A stretch of 64,000 bases of DNA. Source: SKGA01 sp964428445 (GTDB lineage: Archaea > Nanobdellota > Nanobdellia > Woesearchaeales > SKGA01). Shown one piece after another: positions 35,115-44,267 of the stretch; within the stretch, counting starts at the first letter, position 1; each line of letters begins with the position of its first letter. The notes under the pieces were generated by a model. The model did no database searches, was not told the origin of the DNA, and was given only the letters and a program-made list of their open reading frames with translations. The DNA is taken from the NCBI GenBank assembly GCA_964428445.1, contig CAYRYC010000001.1, positions 1 to 64,000 on the forward strand, in the 5' to 3' direction. Position numbers and translations under genes: made by a program.

Positions 35115-35654
35115 TTACAGTAAGAAACCATAAAGTTGGATAGCCACTAGTACAGTTGCTACGAATAATGGAGAAATAATGAATCTTCGAGCCAGTTTAA
35201 TCACTCTTGTCTTCTTATACATGTCTTCTTTCATAACAAAGATTTGATTACTATAATCCTCAATAATCTGTTTTTCTGAACTTGTCGTTTTTTGTATATC
35301 TTTGAAGAAATCTTTCTTTGCTTCTTCATGAAATTCTTCCAATGAAAGGGGATGAAATGTCTTTGTAAGGTGTGTAGGCCTGAAATTCTCTGCTCTAAGG
35401 AGCAATAGAACACCAACAGCATTACCAATACCAATAACACCTATGCTAATCTGAAAGAGAGGAGCTAAAGCCACAAAACTAGCGCTTAATACTTCACTAA
35501 TTGAAATTGTTAAAATAAGAGCTGCTACAGCAATGAGAAAAGTTGTTTTTTGAGCTAAAATCATGTCATAGTTGATGTGTAAATGAGTTACACTATTAAG
35601 ATAAGTAACTTTAGCCTGCTCAGGCACCTCTTTTTCTTTAAAATTAACAACCAT
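35115..35654 (-). CDS. Three-helix membrane protein, DUF5706/Pycsar-effector-like topology
   Basis: 179 residues. A hydrophilic N-terminus with HINYDMILAQKT leads into two adjacent membrane helices (about 37-59 and 65-88), followed by a cytoplasmic helical region of about 70 residues and a final helix at about 157-177. This layout, and the polar segment before the first helix, resembles DUF5706 membrane proteins, which include effectors of Pycsar anti-phage systems. No nucleotide cyclase gene is adjacent, so a defence role is not supported here. Confidence 0.7.
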   Translation of the reverse strand: MVVNFKEKEVPEQAKVTYLNSVTHLHINYDMILAQKTTFLIAVAALILTISISEVLSASFVALAPLFQISIGVIGIGNAVGVLLLLRAENFRPTHLTKTFHPLSLEEFHEEAKKDFFKDIQKTTSSEKQIIEDYSNQIFVMKEDMYKKTRVIKLARRFIISPLFVATVLVAIQLYGFLL

Positions 35655-35739
35655 GTATGACCATAGTTAGGAGAAAATGGTTTATAAATGTTCTTTATCC
35701 GCAAGCCTTAAAAAGTAAAAGCTATTTCAAGAACCTTCA

Positions 35740-35937
35740 ATGACTCAAAAAATAACAGTAAATCAAGATCTCTGCATTGGATGCGGAGCTTGCGCAGCAA
35801 CATGCCCAAATACATTCGAACTATCAGACTCTGGAAAAGCACAAACTATCTCAGAAGAAGGTCTTTGTTTGGATGATGAATGCAGTATTTGTATAGATGT
35901 TTGCCCTGTAGGAGCAATCAGCGAGAAAGAAAATTAA
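35740..35937 (+). CDS. Ferredoxin, likely 2[4Fe-4S]
   Basis: 65 residues with eight cysteines. The first set is Cys12, 15, 18 and 22 (CIGCGACAATCP) and the second is Cys43, 48, 51 and 55 (CLDDECSICIDVCP). The second set has a CX4C rather than CX2C first spacing, so the second cluster has slightly unusual geometry. It carries electrons at low potential; a possible client is the radical SAM enzyme at 20 kb, but this is only inference. Single-gene unit. Confidence 0.9.
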   Translation: MTQKITVNQDLCIGCGACAATCPNTFELSDSGKAQTISEEGLCLDDECSICIDVCPVGAISEKEN

Positions 35938-35982
35938 TTATTCTTAAACTACAAATAACAAGTAATTCTATTTTAAAATCAA

Positions 35983-36963
35983 TCAATTGATTTTAAACTG
36001 CTCAAGGAATTTTTGTAAAGATTCTTGTGAAAGTAATTCTGATTTAACAGATTCAAAAGGAAGAAGTTTATACTGTTCCTCTAATAATATATCTTTCAGT
36101 TTTTGATATTGTTGACCATAGAATAATCCTCTTTTCTCGACTAGAACGCCATAATTAGTAATCAAGAAACGAATTTGATTCAGACTTCTCTCTATTAACA
36201 TAATATACAATAATTTTGTTTGAGCAGACGCAAAACCATTTAGAACAAGATCCTTGTAAGCTTCAAGAGTCATAGAATTCTTAGAATAAATTTTTACTAA
36301 AGATCTAAACTTAGAAGGCCAGTCAGCCAAAGTATTATCTAATCGGTCAGCTAATTTAACCATGAGAATACGTTCATTCCCCGTTTCATAAATAACATCT
36401 TTGAGTAATTGTAAATATTTCTCATAACTATCTCTTTTCAAATCAACAAGAGTTCTTTTAGGAAGATCCTTGGATGTTTCTTTAGCGACATCAGCTAAAA
36501 TTTCAGATGAGGAAAGAGAATCTAAATGTTCTTGTTGTTTAGGAATTTTTTCTAATTCTTTAATCAATAAAGAATGACGATTTGTCAAAGCCAAACAATC
36601 AGAAGCAATACTATTAGGAATCTGAGAAAATTCTTTCTCTAAATCTTCAGAAGATTTTCCGAAATCCTCCAAAATGTCGTGATAGAGGGCTAAAAGCTTA
36701 GTCTCTTCATTACCACCAAGAGCAACAATCCAAATCATTGTTCGTAATGAATGAACAAAACCAGGATTTCCACAAGAACGTGTTGAATTAGAACAGAAAA
36801 ATTTCTCATTCAAATGCATAATTTCCTTTGCGATTTCAGGTTTGAAAAAAGATTCTAGAAATTCAATTGAAAGATCTCCTTCGAGAAGAGAACTTACTAA
36901 AGGATAATATTTCTCAAGTCTTGGATGAAAAATTTGGTATATGTCCATTGGAGAAATATCCAA
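35983..36963 (-). CDS. HD-domain phosphohydrolase, SpoT/RelA HD-like
   Basis: 326 residues. The metal-binding HD signature is visible as His71 (GFVHSLRT), His95-Asp96 (LLALYHDILED) and Asp206 (KLADRLDNTLADW), in the order and spacing seen in SpoT/RelA-type hydrolase domains. There is no synthetase or TGS domain. Hydrolysis of a nucleotide, possibly (p)ppGpp-like, is inferred; the remaining C-terminal part is helical. Starts divergently from nothing visible; the small secreted-protein gene is just upstream. Confidence 0.8.
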   Translation of the reverse strand: MDISPMDIYQIFHPRLEKYYPLVSSLLEGDLSIEFLESFFKPEIAKEIMHLNEKFFCSNSTRSCGNPGFVHSLRTMIWIVALGGNEETKLLALYHDILEDFGKSSEDLEKEFSQIPNSIASDCLALTNRHSLLIKELEKIPKQQEHLDSLSSSEILADVAKETSKDLPKRTLVDLKRDSYEKYLQLLKDVIYETGNERILMVKLADRLDNTLADWPSKFRSLVKIYSKNSMTLEAYKDLVLNGFASAQTKLLYIMLIERSLNQIRFLITNYGVLVEKRGLFYGQQYQKLKDILLEEQYKLLPFESVKSELLSQESLQKFLEQFKIN

Positions 36964-36985
36964 GAAGCAAGCAAGTATAAAAACA

Positions 36986-37396
36986 TTATGGTCTGCTGAC
37001 TATTTTTTCATCAATAGAACCGTCCCCACACATATCGTGAGAACTTACTTCCTTTTTCAACTCGCCTTTTCGATTATACTTGAACGTGGTTGTTCTCAAA
37101 TATATCACATTAGAAGAAATATCGCTTGCTTCCTCTTGTTTTTCGACGAGGAGTCCTGATTTGTCATATTTAAATCTGTTCTGGAAAATAATCATGTTTG
37201 ATCCTTGATAACTATCCAAATAAAAGCTTTCTCTTGCAAGATTTCCTTTTCCATCAAATATTTCTTGATGACCTTGTTTATTTTCTACATTAAAATAAAT
37301 GTTTTGATCGCATGGAAATTCTCGTTCAGATTCTTGAGAAAGTGTTGAGCCTATTACTCCTAGAGTAAATAATGAATATAAAATAATTTTTTTCAT
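36986..37396 (-). CDS. Small secreted protein
   Basis: 136 residues from MKKIILYSLFTLGVIGSTLS, a clear signal peptide; the longer in-frame reading crosses the tRNA-Ser remnant and is unlikely. The mature part has two alternating blocks with FKYDKSGLLVEKQ and FKYNRKGELKKEV, like YD-repeat or bacterial MORN-like surface motifs. Function unknown. Confidence 0.72.
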   Translation of the reverse strand: MKKIILYSLFTLGVIGSTLSQESEREFPCDQNIYFNVENKQGHQEIFDGKGNLARESFYLDSYQGSNMIIFQNRFKYDKSGLLVEKQEEASDISSNVIYLRTTTFKYNRKGELKKEVSSHDMCGDGSIDEKIVSRP

Positions 37397-37444
37397 AAAA
37401 TACCTAATTTGAACTGAATTTAAAAACATTTGTATGGAAGAAAA

Positions 37445-37466
37445 TATGGCGCCAAAGCCCGGATTG
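37445..37466. repeat. Remnant of tRNA-Ser 3' end
   Basis: ATGGCGCCAAAGCCCGGATT at 37447-37466 region matches the plus-strand reading of the tRNA-Ser 3' end (ATGGCGCCAAGGCCCGGATT, from 37556) with one mismatch, 110 bases away on the 3' side of the tRNA. The space between holds the inverted repeats GTTACG...CGTAAC and GCAATCTTTGATTGC. Confidence 0.6.
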
Positions 37467-37556
37467 TTACGAACACAGTGACGTAACTCAAGCAATCTTT
37501 GATTGCGAAGATGTTCAAATCCAATGAGAAGAATTCATATCAGTAAGAATATAAGA

Positions 37557-37642
37557 TGGCGCCAAGGCCCGGATTTGAACCGGGAATTCCATACAGAACA
37601 AGCTTTCCAGGCTTGCGCAATACCAGATTATGCGACCTTGGC
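37557..37642 (-). tRNA. tRNA-Ser (GGA)
   Basis: The acceptor stem GCCAAGG/CCTTGGC, discriminator G and an encoded CCA (37559-37557) are intact. The anticodon stem CAAGC/GCTTG encloses CTGGAAA with anticodon GGA. A long variable region (about 14 bases) typical of tRNA-Ser precedes the T arm CCCGG/CCGGG. No intron. Reads UCC and UCU. Confidence 0.93.
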
Positions 37643-37854
37643 AAATATAAGACCCTGTCGAAAGCTACACTTCCTCCGGACTTTTCATTCATTCGAATAA
37701 AAAGAATTAAAAAAAATAGCGCCGAAAGCCGTGACCAAAAGATAAAACTCTTAATGCACGACTAAGGCGTGTGAAAATTACTTTCTGCGATTAAATAAAT
37801 AAAAAATACTACTCTAAACCATGCGCAACATAGTTACTTAGGTTTAAGTTTCAC
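37643..37854. other. Intergenic region, no gene recognised
   Basis: About 210 bases between tRNA-Ser and S10. It contains an AT-rich stretch and GC-rich scraps (AGCGCCGAAAGCCGTGACC; GCACGACTAAGGCGTG). Open frames here are fragments spanning the tRNA. I see no convincing RNA gene. Confidence 0.4.
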
Positions 37855-38160
37855 TTAAACCATTTCGATTTCAATATTCAATCCTTCAGGGATTGGAACT
37901 TTCATGATTAAACGAAGAGCTCTCTCATCAATACCAATATCGATTAGTCTTTTGTGTATTCTCATTTCGTATCGTTCCCAAGAAGCTTTACCTTCGCCAT
38001 CTGGACTCTTACGAGTAGTTACTCGTAGTTTCTTAGTTGGAAGAGGAATAGGACCTTTTAGAACAACGCCAGTCTTTTCTGCAATGGACTGGATATAATC
38101 ACAGGTTTGGTTAATTTTAATTATGTCTGCACTTGCTAATTTAATTCTTGCTCTATTCAT
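37855..38160 (-). CDS. rps10: Ribosomal protein S10
   Basis: 101 residues from MNRARIKLASADI; the in-frame upstream codons are not conserved in the family. GPIPLPTKKLRVTTRKSPDG and the ending VPIPEGLNIEIEMV identify archaeal/eukaryotic-type S10 (uS10). It follows EF-1A, the common archaeal gene order (EF-1A then S10), with a 98-base gap. Confidence 0.95.
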   Translation of the reverse strand: MNRARIKLASADIIKINQTCDYIQSIAEKTGVVLKGPIPLPTKKLRVTTRKSPDGEGKASWERYEMRIHKRLIDIGIDERALRLIMKVPIPEGLNIEIEMV

Positions 38161-38258
38161 TTTTTTATACCATACCTGATTTTGTTTTACATTAACAACC
38201 ATGATGAATTATTCAATCCATCACGATCAATGAAAATAATAAAAAATTAAAAAATAAT

Positions 38259-39545
38259 CTAGGCTTTTTTGACTAGATCAATACACATACCTGCTGCAAC
38301 TGTTGCTCCGGAATCTCGGATAGCGAAGTTTGCAAGCTGAGGAATGTCTGCTTTTTTCTCAATTACTAAAGGAGTTGTTGGTTTCAGCTTAACAATAGCT
38401 GCGTCACCATTTCTGATGAAGTCTGGTTTATCAACTTCTTCAGGTGAAACTTTCTTTACTAATTCAGTAAACTGACATGCCACTTGTGATGTGTGGATGT
38501 GGAAAACCGGCGTGTAACCAACTGTGATAACACTTGGATGGTTTAATACAACGATTTGACCGGTAAATTCAGTTACAACGCTTGGAGGGTTGCTGGTATG
38601 ACCAATAACATCTCCTCGTGCTAAATCTTTTTTACCAAATCCTCGAACGGAAATACCAACATTGTCACCAGGTCCTGCAGTAGGTTGTTGTTCATGATGC
38701 ATTTCGATGGTTTTACATTCTCCTGTAATACCAGTACCTTCTCGGCCAGGCATTGCAACGATTTTGTCACCAACTTTTAGGATTCCAGTTTCAATTCGAC
38801 CTACAGGAACTACACCAATACCGGTGATGCTGTAAACGTCTTGAACAGGCATTCTGAAAGGAAGTGTTGTTGGTTTTTCAGGAACATAAAATGTATTGAT
38901 AGCTTCTAGGATTGTTAGTCCTTTGTACCATTCCATATTATTTTTTCCGTCTTGATCAGTTCTATTTACTACATTGTCTCCTTTTAGGGAAGCAATTGGA
39001 ATAAATTTGATTTCATCAGCTTTGTATCCAACACTTGCAAGAAGTTTACTAACTTCATCTTTAACTGTGTTGTATCGAGCTTCTGCATAATCTTGAAGAT
39101 CCATTTTGTTAATTGCAACAATCATTTGCTGAACACCTAATGTTTTTGAAAGGAAAACGTGTTCTTTGGTTTGTGAATTAATACCGTCATTAGCTGCTAC
39201 AACTAAAACTGCTGCGTCTGCTTGAGAAGCACCAGTAATCATATTCTTAACAAAGTCTCTGTGCCCTGGAGCATCAATAATTGTAAAGTCGTATTTGTCT
39301 GTAACAAATCTTTTGTGAGCAAGATCGATAGTTACTCCTCTTTCTTGTTCTTCTTTTAAGTTGTCCATAACGTATGCAAATTCGAATCCAGCTTTTCCTA
39401 ATTGAGCCGCTTTATCTTTTAATTTTCTCATTTGCTGTTCGCTAACGTTTCCACTATCAAACATTAATCGTCCTACGGATGTAGATTTACCGTGATCAAC
39501 GTGTCCGATAAATACTAAGTTAATGTGTTCTTTTTTATCTGCCAT
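38259..39545 (-). CDS. tuf: Translation elongation factor EF-1A
   Basis: 428 residues from MADKKEHINL, preceded by TGAGGAATG at a ribosome-site distance. GTP-binding motifs GHVDHGKS, DAPGHRDF and NKMD are present, with domains II and III following. It delivers aminoacyl-tRNA to the ribosome. The length and N-terminus are standard for archaea. Downstream partner is S10. Confidence 0.97.
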   Translation of the reverse strand: MADKKEHINLVFIGHVDHGKSTSVGRLMFDSGNVSEQQMRKLKDKAAQLGKAGFEFAYVMDNLKEEQERGVTIDLAHKRFVTDKYDFTIIDAPGHRDFVKNMITGASQADAAVLVVAANDGINSQTKEHVFLSKTLGVQQMIVAINKMDLQDYAEARYNTVKDEVSKLLASVGYKADEIKFIPIASLKGDNVVNRTDQDGKNNMEWYKGLTILEAINTFYVPEKPTTLPFRMPVQDVYSITGIGVVPVGRIETGILKVGDKIVAMPGREGTGITGECKTIEMHHEQQPTAGPGDNVGISVRGFGKKDLARGDVIGHTSNPPSVVTEFTGQIVVLNHPSVITVGYTPVFHIHTSQVACQFTELVKKVSPEEVDKPDFIRNGDAAIVKLKPTTPLVIEKKADIPQLANFAIRDSGATVAAGMCIDLVKKA

Positions 39546-39616
39546 AATTATCATTCCTCATATTGAGTTTTTTAATCCCCTATTTGGGCATTTATCTCTC
39601 ACGCAGGAACCACATT

Positions 39617-39627
39617 TTATTTATAAA
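39617..39627 (-). promoter_or_regulatory. TATA box for EF-1A/S10 operon
   Basis: CCTTTATAAAT on the minus strand. Transcription should start about 25 bases downstream (near 39595), giving a leader of about 50 bases with a GAGG ribosome site, unlike the leaderless genes elsewhere in the window. Confidence 0.5.
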
Positions 39628-39699
39628 GGTTTTGCTCTAAAAAGCGCTTGAGAAAGGCTTATAAGGGTAAAATCTAAGAAAAGTAATACAAAGTAAGAA

Positions 39700-41343
39700 C
39701 TATTGCTTCTTATGAGATCTTACCTTATGTTGTATATATATTATTACTATGACTAATAAAGATATTAGTAAAAACATAAAAAACGAGAATGATGCAGCAC
39801 TTTTAAAAGAAAGAACTTTAGTTTCTTCTTCAGCTGACTCAATATCTTGTTCTAAAAGAATATTTTCTCCATCGCTTGGAACAGATTTTAGTACAGGAAT
39901 TGCTGCAGCGCCTTCAGGAATGTAAGGATCATCTGAAGTTCCTGCTTTTGAAAATCTCTCGATAATTTCAGCTATAATCTTTTCGTTATCTCCGCCATCA
40001 GTAGTATCTTCACAAGGAATAATTCTAAAAATAGCATCAACATCAATATATCCTGGTTTCTGAACATTTAAAGAATACAATTCTTTTGCAAGATTTATAG
40101 AATATAAACCCTCTTCATCAGTTAATCCCATATATGATTCAATTTCTGAAATTAATTTTATATTAGCATTTTTTATAGGATTCCCATTAGAACCATAAAC
40201 AATAACAGTTGTTGTTTTATACGGACATCCTGGTACTACACTTACAACAAATTCTTTATCGGAAGAAGATTCTTCTTCAACAATTACAAGAGGCTTAAAG
40301 AAATTACAAACACAATCATCTTCCCACATCAAACAAGGATAATCGTTTGCATAATCATCAATACCCCAAACACTTTTAGAAGCAGAACAATTCATAGACC
40401 AATCTGCATTTGCATAAATTTCGTGGAATTGCATATCAGCAGTAGATAAACCAAGTCCTTTTCCTGTATCATTTTGTCCTGAAGTTTCATTATCATAAAA
40501 AGAGGCAATTACCTTTGAAAAATTACCAATCAAACCACCAAGATAAGAAACACCAGAAACAAAACCAGTCGAATAAGAATTTCTTATAATATCGCCACCT
40601 TCAGAATAACCAACCAAACCACCAAGATAAGAAGTACCATTCACAGAACCAGTCGAATAAGAACTTCTAATAGAATTACCTGCAGAATAACCAACCAAAC
40701 TACCAAGATAAGAAGTACCAGTCACAGAAACATCCGAATAAGAAACAGAAATACTATTTGCACCACCTACAACATTACCCATCAAACCACCAACCAAACC
40801 ACCAAGATAAGAAGTACCATTCACAGAACCAGAAGCAAAAGAAGAATAAAAAACAACACCAGAAGAATATCCAACTAAACCTCCAACATAATTATTTCCA
40901 TCAAGAAGAAGAGAAGAAGAAGAACAATCATAAATATTACCACCTCTCATTCTACCAGTTATTGTACCAACATAATCATGACCTTTAATATTACTATAAA
41001 TAAAATTAACATTTTTAATATCACTATTTTTAGCATTAGCAAATAAACCTACCCAAGATGTATTAGAACGATTAATAGTTAAATTAGTAATATTAAATCC
41101 AGCACCATAAAAAGATCCAGAAAAAGGAGAACTAATATTACCAATAGGTTCAAAACCTGCGCCACTATTCCAATTAACAGTATCAGAACAGTCTATGTTG
41201 TTTGTAAGAATAAAATTTCCTCCTAAATCACCAGCTACAATTTTTTGCAAATCAGCGCAAGAAGATATGTCTAAAGCTCCTACTACTGATACTTGCGAGA
41301 ATAATAATATTAATCCTAAAAAAAGCAACAGCTTGTACTTCAT
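39700..41343 (-). CDS. GLUG-repeat surface protein with C-terminal anchor
   Basis: 547 residues from the signal peptide MKYKLLLFLGLILLF. Between about residues 100 and 285 there are tandem GLUG-type repeats (GTSYLGGLVG and GYSAGNSIRSSYSTGSVNG variants), a beta-helical motif of secreted proteins and adhesins. An Ig-like or carboxypeptidase-regulatory-like region (GNPIKNANIKL) follows, then a C-terminal transmembrane helix (about 515-535) with a basic tail (KVRSHKKQ). It probably stands on the cell surface. The repeats are also visible in the DNA. Confidence 0.88.
   Translation of the reverse strand: MKYKLLLFLGLILLFSQVSVVGALDISSCADLQKIVAGDLGGNFILTNNIDCSDTVNWNSGAGFEPIGNISSPFSGSFYGAGFNITNLTINRSNTSWVGLFANAKNSDIKNVNFIYSNIKGHDYVGTITGRMRGGNIYDCSSSSLLLDGNNYVGGLVGYSSGVVFYSSFASGSVNGTSYLGGLVGGLMGNVVGGANSISVSYSDVSVTGTSYLGSLVGYSAGNSIRSSYSTGSVNGTSYLGGLVGYSEGGDIIRNSYSTGFVSGVSYLGGLIGNFSKVIASFYDNETSGQNDTGKGLGLSTADMQFHEIYANADWSMNCSASKSVWGIDDYANDYPCLMWEDDCVCNFFKPLVIVEEESSSDKEFVVSVVPGCPYKTTTVIVYGSNGNPIKNANIKLISEIESYMGLTDEEGLYSINLAKELYSLNVQKPGYIDVDAIFRIIPCEDTTDGGDNEKIIAEIIERFSKAGTSDDPYIPEGAAAIPVLKSVPSDGENILLEQDIESAEEETKVLSFKSAASFSFFMFLLISLLVIVIIYIQHKVRSHKKQ
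40520..40880. repeat. In-gene tandem repeats encoding GLUG motifs
   Basis: Units containing ACCAAACCACCAAGATAAGAA and GTCGAATAAGAA-type words recur about every 60-80 bases, with several near-identical copies. The high DNA identity suggests recent duplication or recombination; copy number may vary between strains. Confidence 0.7.
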
Positions 41344-41464
41344 GAAAGACACCTCAATTATCAAAATACTAATCAATGAAGTATTTAAAGGTTTTTATAG
41401 AAAGTAAGTAAACAGTCAGCACCGCATTGTAGTATTTTAAGATCTCATATGCCCATCCATACAA

Positions 41465-41941
41465 TTAATCCTTCCCTTGAAGAACTTTAATTTTATTGTA
41501 AAAAGAATACTGTAAATTATTATCACTATCAATATCATAAGATTGACGAATTTCTTCAATTAGCTCCGAAGAACAAAATCCGTCTTTTTCATAAAGCTCT
41601 GCTTGTTTAAAATTATTGCTAATCATAGCATTCCTCCATTCTGTTTGAAAACCAAGCGCATAATCAGAAGCCAAAATTACATAACCAAGATCCCTCTTTG
41701 TAGTATCAAGAGATATTTTAAATGAATCAATTCTTTCTTCATTATTTTTATTATATTGAATAAGATTAGTTATAGAATCATTAAAAATAATAGAATCTTT
41801 TTGCAGGGTTGCAATATTTTTTTCTTGAGAAACAATAGTTTTGTTCTTTGGTTGAACAAAAGAATAATAAAAAATAAGTCCTGAAATTAAAACGCCTCCT
41901 AAAGTACAAAGTACAGGTTTAGCTAAACATTTAAGGTTCAT
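41465..41941 (-). CDS. Hypothetical single-pass membrane protein
   Basis: 158 residues from MNLKCLAKPVLCTLGG. One N-terminal membrane helix (about 9-28) is followed by a coiled-coil-like segment at about 35-85 and a mixed C-terminal part ending KIKVLQGKD. Lies between the EF-2 gene's 3' end and the GLUG protein gene. Family not recognised. Confidence 0.65.
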   Translation of the reverse strand: MNLKCLAKPVLCTLGGVLISGLIFYYSFVQPKNKTIVSQEKNIATLQKDSIIFNDSITNLIQYNKNNEERIDSFKISLDTTKRDLGYVILASDYALGFQTEWRNAMISNNFKQAELYEKDGFCSSELIEEIRQSYDIDSDNNLQYSFYNKIKVLQGKD

Positions 41942-42020
41942 AAAAAAAGGATAATGCTCTCGCAAATATAAAGCTTGAGAAAGACATTAAAAGAAAAAAG
42001 AAAAAATTAAAAAGAAAAAA

Positions 42021-44207
42021 CTAATCAGAAGAACCAATACTCAAGCCTTTTCGCTGTCGAATTTGCTTCTTAATTTTATCTTGTAGTTCTTCGGGTAATC
42101 TTTCGAAAGCCTGATCAACAACAGAAGATGATCCTCTACCACCAGTCGCACTTCGCAATTCACTTGAAAGACCAAACATTTCAGCCACAGGAAGTTTTCC
42201 TTTAACAGAAACCATAACTCCTTTCTGTTCCATATCTAGAAGTTGTCCTCTCTTATTATTAATAAGTTTAGAAATTTCTCCCATATATTCTTCAGGTGCT
42301 TCGAATAGTAATGTTTGTACTGGTTCGAAAAGGAAAGGTTTAGCTTGATTCATAGCTGATCGAATACCTTCTCTAACTGCAGGATATAACTGAGCCGGAC
42401 CACGGTGAATTGCATCTTCGTGAAGTTTTACATCATCAAGAGTTACTTTCATACCAACAACTGGTTCTCCAGCAATACCTCCTGATCGGCAAACATCTTC
42501 AAACATGTCAAGAACCATTTCCATGATTTCTCCAATATGAACAATACCACGAGTTCCATCGATAAAAATGTTACCTTCGTAAACATCTCTAATTTTATCT
42601 GCAACTTTTGTTTCCATTCCTGAATCAATAAAGTGTTGACGAAATTCAAGATCTTTTTTCTTAACTCTTCCTTGATGGATTAATCCTGATTTGATTTTAA
42701 CTCCAATTTCTGGTTCCAAAGGTTCAACGTAGAAGTATAGTCTGTTGTGTTTGTTAGGAGATTTTCCTTCAGCAGCCACTGTGTTTTTAGAAGTTATTGT
42801 TTCTCTATATACAACAACAGGCGGACTTGTTTTTACCTGAACGTTTTTCTCTTTAACAATTCTGTTTTCAATAATTTCTAAGTGAAGCTCACCCATTCCA
42901 CTCATCAAGTGTTCTCCAGTTTCCTGGTTTAATGTAATGTGGATTGATGGATCTTCTTTTGAAACTTGAACTAAAACTTCAACAAGTTTTGGAAGATCAG
43001 ATGGTTTTAATGCTTCAATAGCTTTTGTAATTACTGGATCGAAAATGTGTTGAAGATTTTCAAAAGGTTGAACGTCGTGTCCTTCTAAAGAAACTGTTTC
43101 CCCTGGGAAAGCTCCTTTCAGACCACCAACACCAATAATGTTTCCTGCTGGAACATGATCAACGATTTCTTTCTTTGCACCATTGTAAATGTAAATCTGT
43201 TGTGATCGAAGATTAACATTTGCTTTATGTAAATAAACATTAAGTCCTTTACTCATAGTACCAGAATATAATCTTCCCATACAAATTTCTCCTGCTTGAG
43301 GATCAACGACAACTTTTGTTACAACAAACATTAGTTCTCCTTTTGGATTTGCAGTTAAAAGATCTTGACCGCACTTACTTTCTTTATCTCCATACCAGAA
43401 TTTTTCAATTCTATATGCTGCTGCTTGAAGAGGAGTTGGATGATGTACAACGGAAGCACCAAGAAGTACTTCATGAAGTGGAGCAAGTTTTCCAAGTTTT
43501 TTCCAAGCATCGTCTTCGCCGCTTGTATAAGCATCGATAACTTCTTTGAAAGAAACTCCTTTTTCCTTCATATAAGGAATACTTAATGCCCAGTTGTGGA
43601 AAGCAGAACCGAAACATACGCTTCCGTCTTGAACATTAACTTGCCATTTTTCACCATAACCATCTTCTGCAATGTCCATGATTAATTTATTCACATTTGC
43701 AATTGTTTTTGTGAATCTTTCCATCATTGCTTCAGGAGTTAATTGTAATTCTTTGATTAATCGATCAGTTTTGTTAATAAAAAGAAGAGGTTTAACTCTT
43801 TCTCTAAGTGCCTGTCTAAGAACAGTTTCTGTTTGAGGCATAATACCTTCTACTGCGCAACATACAACTACTGCACCGTCAACTGCTCGCATAGCACGAG
43901 TAACGTCTCCACCGAAATCAACGTGTCCCGGAGTATCAATTAGATTGATTAAATATTCTTTATTACCTACTGTGTGAACCATGGAAACCGCTGCGGAGTC
44001 AATTGTGATTCCTCGCTCTGCTTCATCATCGTGAAAGTCAAGAGCAACTGCTTTTCCTGCTAGTTCCTCTGAAAGCATACCTGCACCTGCAAGTAAATTA
44101 TCAGAAAGTGTTGTTTTACCGTGATCAATGTGAGCCGCGATTGCAATGTTCCGAATAAGTTCTGGATTCTGCATCGCCGCTGTTACTCTATCTACCATTT
44201 TTGCCAT
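42021..44207 (-). CDS. fusA: Translation elongation factor EF-2
   Basis: 728 residues, standard for archaeal EF-2. GTPase motifs HIDHGKTT, DTPGHVDF and NKTDRL are present, with domains II-V following. The diphthamide target is His601 in LHEDAIHRGPAQ, consistent with the Dph6 gene at 30.9 kb. The gene is last in the L7Ae-S28e-L24e-NDK run and is preceded by its own structured leader (44210-44266), shared in design with NDK. Confidence 0.97.
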   Translation of the reverse strand: MAKMVDRVTAAMQNPELIRNIAIAAHIDHGKTTLSDNLLAGAGMLSEELAGKAVALDFHDDEAERGITIDSAAVSMVHTVGNKEYLINLIDTPGHVDFGGDVTRAMRAVDGAVVVCCAVEGIMPQTETVLRQALRERVKPLLFINKTDRLIKELQLTPEAMMERFTKTIANVNKLIMDIAEDGYGEKWQVNVQDGSVCFGSAFHNWALSIPYMKEKGVSFKEVIDAYTSGEDDAWKKLGKLAPLHEVLLGASVVHHPTPLQAAAYRIEKFWYGDKESKCGQDLLTANPKGELMFVVTKVVVDPQAGEICMGRLYSGTMSKGLNVYLHKANVNLRSQQIYIYNGAKKEIVDHVPAGNIIGVGGLKGAFPGETVSLEGHDVQPFENLQHIFDPVITKAIEALKPSDLPKLVEVLVQVSKEDPSIHITLNQETGEHLMSGMGELHLEIIENRIVKEKNVQVKTSPPVVVYRETITSKNTVAAEGKSPNKHNRLYFYVEPLEPEIGVKIKSGLIHQGRVKKKDLEFRQHFIDSGMETKVADKIRDVYEGNIFIDGTRGIVHIGEIMEMVLDMFEDVCRSGGIAGEPVVGMKVTLDDVKLHEDAIHRGPAQLYPAVREGIRSAMNQAKPFLFEPVQTLLFEAPEEYMGEISKLINNKRGQLLDMEQKGVMVSVKGKLPVAEMFGLSSELRSATGGRGSSSVVDQAFERLPEELQDKIKKQIRQRKGLSIGSSD

Positions 44208-44266
44208 TTTTTAATACCTCGATTTTATGAGAGGTCCCGTAAAGCTACGCTTTAAGGACAACCTCA
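44208..44266 (-). promoter_or_regulatory. Structured leader of EF-2 gene
   Basis: On the minus strand, GAGG-UUG-UCC, an AAAGC-GUA-GCUUU hairpin, then GGA-CCUC form a long stem ending about 22 bases before the ATG. Ten bases later comes the ribosome site GAGGT. The ACCTC of the stem can pair either with the upstream GAGG or with the ribosome site, so two exclusive folds are possible. The NDK leader has the same design. Confidence 0.6.
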
Positions 44267-44267
44267 A

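Noticed and set aside
35115..35654. Complete Pycsar defence system
   Set aside because: Only an effector-like protein is present; no cyclase is adjacent.
37503..37765. Two open frames on the plus strand across tRNA-Ser
   Set aside because: They are the reverse complement of the tRNA and its remnant, and have no ribosome site or promoter.
40520..40880. CRISPR-like spaced repeats
   Set aside because: The repeats are in frame, encode GLUG motifs and have no unique spacers or cas genes nearby.
40758..40988. 76-codon Gln/His/Asn-rich open frame opposite the GLUG repeats
   Set aside because: Its low-complexity composition is a by-product of the repeat DNA on the other strand.
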